Below are positions 62,217 to 64,000 of a stretch of DNA of 64,000 bases, piece by piece. Made by a program: the position numbers and the translations under genes. Source of the stretch: Agromyces sp. NDB4Y10 (GTDB lineage Bacteria > Actinomycetota > Actinomycetes > Actinomycetales > Microbacteriaceae); the NCBI RefSeq assembly GCF_001620055.1, contig NZ_LQGY01000004.1, positions 1 to 64,000 of the forward strand. The letters run 5' to 3'. The notes beneath the pieces were generated by a model. It saw nothing but the letters and a program-made list of their open reading frames with translations, did no database searches and had not been told where the DNA came from. How positions within the stretch are numbered: the stretch's first letter is position 1; every line of letters starts with the position of its first letter.

Positions 62217-64000
62217 ATGAACCGAGTGAGCCGGCATCCCATGCGGCGGATCCTCGCCGCCGGCGTGGTCCTGCTCCTGCTGGTCGGGTGGTTCGTGCTC
62301 CGACTCGTCGACATCCAGGTCGTGCGCGCCGCCGAACTCAACGAGGCCTCGCAGGACGTCCGGTCCCGGGACCAGACGATCTACGGGGAGCGCGGCGAGA
62401 TCCTCGATGCCACGGGCGCGGTCCTGGCCGAGACCGTCGTGCGCTACGACATCGCGCTGTCGCCCAAGCAGGCCATGCTCGGCCGGGTGACCCGCGAGGA
62501 GCCGGACCCCGACGACCCGTCGAGCACCCGGACGGTCGAGGTGCCGCTCGACCAGGTCCTCGCCGAGCTCGGCGAGGTCGTCGGCCGGACGGGCGAGGAG
62601 CTCCGCGCGCAGATCGACACCGCCCTCGCCGCCGACCCCGACGACGACTTCGAGTACGCCGCGCGGCACGTCGACACGGCGACCTACGAAGCGGTCAAGG
62701 CCCTCGGGATCCCGTGGGTGGAGCCCTACATCCAGCCCGGGCGCCGCTACCCCAACGGGGCCGTGGCGGGCAACCTGCTCGGCTTCACGAACGCCGACGG
62801 CGAACCCGTGGCGGGACTCGAGCTGTCGGAGGACCAGTGCCTCGCGGCCGAGAACGGCACCATGCGGTCGCTGCGCAGCCTCACCGACTGGGTGACGATC
62901 CCCGGCTCCGAGCAGGTGATCGAGGAGTCGCACGACGGCGGCGACCTGCAGCTGACGATCGACGCCGACCTGCAGTACTTCGTGCAGCGCGTCGCGGCCG
63001 AGCAGGTCGCGGCGGTGCAGGCCGACTGGGCCACGGTCACCGTGATGGAGGCGAAGACCGGTCGGCTCCTCGCCGTGGCGGACGTGCCGACCGTCGACCC
63101 GAACTCGCCGACGTCCGTCGACTCGCAGGACCGCGGTTCGCGGGCGTTCACCGCGCCGTTCGAGCCCGGATCGACGTTCAAGTCGCTGACCTCGGCATCC
63201 GTCATCGACGCGGGGGAGGCGACGCCGACGAGCCGCGTCACCGCGCCGTACCGATACGAACCCGACGGCGCCGACATCACCGACTCCTTCGGCCACGACC
63301 CCGAGCGCTGGACCATGACGGGCATGCTCATCGTGTCGTCGAACACGGGCATGTCGATGTTCGGCGAGCGGCTGAGCGATGCCGAGCGGTACGACTACAT
63401 GCGGGCCTTCGGCCTGGGCTCGCCGACCGAGGTGGGCTTCGCGAGCGAGGCGGCCGGCGACCTGAACTACGACGGCGGCTGGCCGGACTCGCAGACGCGC
63501 TACGCGACCATGTTCGGCCAGGGCCTCACGACGACGGCCGTGCAGATCGCGAGCGCCTACCAGGCGATCGCGAACGGCGGCGTCCGCAAGCCGGTGACGC
63601 TGGTCGACGGATGCCGCATGCCCGACGGCACGCTCGAGGGGGAGCCGGCCACCGAGGGCCGGCGGGTCATCTCCGAGGCCGCCGCGCAGGAGACCACCGA
63701 CATGCTCGAGCGCGTGTACGAGGACGCATGGGTCTCGGACCTGTGGGAGATCCCCGGATACCGGGTGGCCGCGAAGACCGGTACCGCGCAGTTCTCCGAC
63801 GGCGACGGCTACGAGGCGGGATACCTGGTGTCGGTCGCCGGCTTCGCCCCGGCCGACGACCCCGAGTTCGTCGTTTCGGTGAGCATCAAGAACCCGGTTA
63901 AGATGAATTCGTCCGCCGCAGCTGCTCCCGTCTTCCAACAGGTGATGAGCCAGGTGCTGAAGAAGTATCGGACGGTTCCATCCGGCGCTCCGGCGCCTGA
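62217..64000 (+). CDS. ftsI: Septal transpeptidase FtsI (PBP3), 3' end outside window
   Basis: The class B penicillin-binding protein cross-links septal peptidoglycan. Visible are 594 residues and part of a codon; the stop lies beyond the window. It starts with a transmembrane helix (about 11-30) and the pedestal domain. Active-site motifs are intact: STFK (Ser319), SSN (about 374) and KTGT (Lys520). ATG 62217 has GAGGAG 14 bases upstream. The position after ftsL is typical. Confidence 0.95.
   Translation, partial: MNRVSRHPMRRILAAGVVLLLLVGWFVLRLVDIQVVRAAELNEASQDVRSRDQTIYGERGEILDATGAVLAETVVRYDIALSPKQAMLGRVTREEPDPDDPSSTRTVEVPLDQVLAELGEVVGRTGEELRAQIDTALAADPDDDFEYAARHVDTATYEAVKALGIPWVEPYIQPGRRYPNGAVAGNLLGFTNADGEPVAGLELSEDQCLAAENGTMRSLRSLTDWVTIPGSEQVIEESHDGGDLQLTIDADLQYFVQRVAAEQVAAVQADWATVTVMEAKTGRLLAVADVPTVDPNSPTSVDSQDRGSRAFTAPFEPGSTFKSLTSASVIDAGEATPTSRVTAPYRYEPDGADITDSFGHDPERWTMTGMLIVSSNTGMSMFGERLSDAERYDYMRAFGLGSPTEVGFASEAAGDLNYDGGWPDSQTRYATMFGQGLTTTAVQIASAYQAIANGGVRKPVTLVDGCRMPDGTLEGEPATEGRRVISEAAAQETTDMLERVYEDAWVSDLWEIPGYRVAAKTGTAQFSDGDGYEAGYLVSVAGFAPADDPEFVVSVSIKNPVKMNSSAAAAPVFQQVMSQVLKKYRTVPSGAPAP

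Noticed and set aside
61650-63938. A 762-codon minus-strand open frame opposite ftsL and ftsI
   Set aside because: No start signal or family motif is visible, and the plus strand has intact FtsL and FtsI.

Overview
The window is a gene-dense, roughly 70% GC stretch of an actinobacterial chromosome. Family content, the C50-type carotenoid cluster, gene order and leaderless-looking promoters suggest Microbacteriaceae (something like Agromyces); that placement is an inference from content, not a database match. It opens with a 5S rRNA (end of an rRNA operon) and ends inside ftsI. I saw no prophage, IS element, transposase or CRISPR array, and no gap above 300 bases without a gene.

Region 1 (0.25-16.6 kb, all +) is a housekeeping block. 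Its gene order matches, from memory, Mycobacterium tuberculosis Rv1691-Rv1713: a tetratricopeptide-like protein with 39-bp tandem repeats, a HAD phosphatase, a 61-residue protein, tlyA, nadK, recN, pyrG, a Nudix hydrolase, a xerD-type recombinase, parA, scpA, scpB, rluB, then tyrA, cmk and der. Most genes overlap by 4-17 bases or lie a few bases apart, so there are probably three or four long transcripts for nucleotide metabolism, chromosome segregation and ribosome maturation.

Region 2 (16.6-34 kb, mixed strands) is the variable part. It has single genes or pairs with their own promoters: DUF2071, a deazaflavin-dependent oxidoreductase, a CHAD protein, acetyltransferases, a MarR/membrane-protein pair, tRNA-Pro(GGG), Nudix and Mug-type glycosylase, an ArsR/SulP pair behind an 11-bp palindrome, a family 2 glycosyltransferase, two paralogous secreted lysozyme-fold proteins, an AI-2E family permease, a BrkB protein, a LigD-type primase-polymerase, a small alarmone synthetase and a SEC-C/UPF0225 protein.

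Region 3 (34.1-39.8 kb, -) is a compact operon idi-crtE-crtB-crtI-crtYe-crtYf-crtEb, where each start overlaps the previous stop. It should take isopentenyl diphosphate to a cyclic C50 carotenoid.

Region 4 (40-49.3 kb) holds a phosphatidyltransferase, the GarA/OdhI-like FHA protein, two MerR regulators, an orphan ParA, pyruvate carboxylase, a second MinD-like ATPase with a long disordered N-terminus, and peptide deformylase.

Region 5 (49.3-64 kb) resembles the mycobacterial fadD15-aroG-pknL-Rv2175c-idsA2-mraZ block: acyl-CoA ligase, ROK glucokinase, plsC, class II DAHP synthase, a PASTA Ser/Thr kinase, a LysM transglycosylase, the Rv2175c-like regulator, polyprenyl synthase, DUF3040, and the start of the division/cell-wall cluster mraZ-rsmH-ftsL-ftsI.

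Two patterns cut across the whole window. Many starts have TANNNT exactly 6 bases before ATG/GTG, which points to leaderless mRNAs. The 9-mer GGATGCCGC/GCGGCATCC occurs about 37 times on both strands, far above expectation, in genes, intergenic DNA and hairpins.
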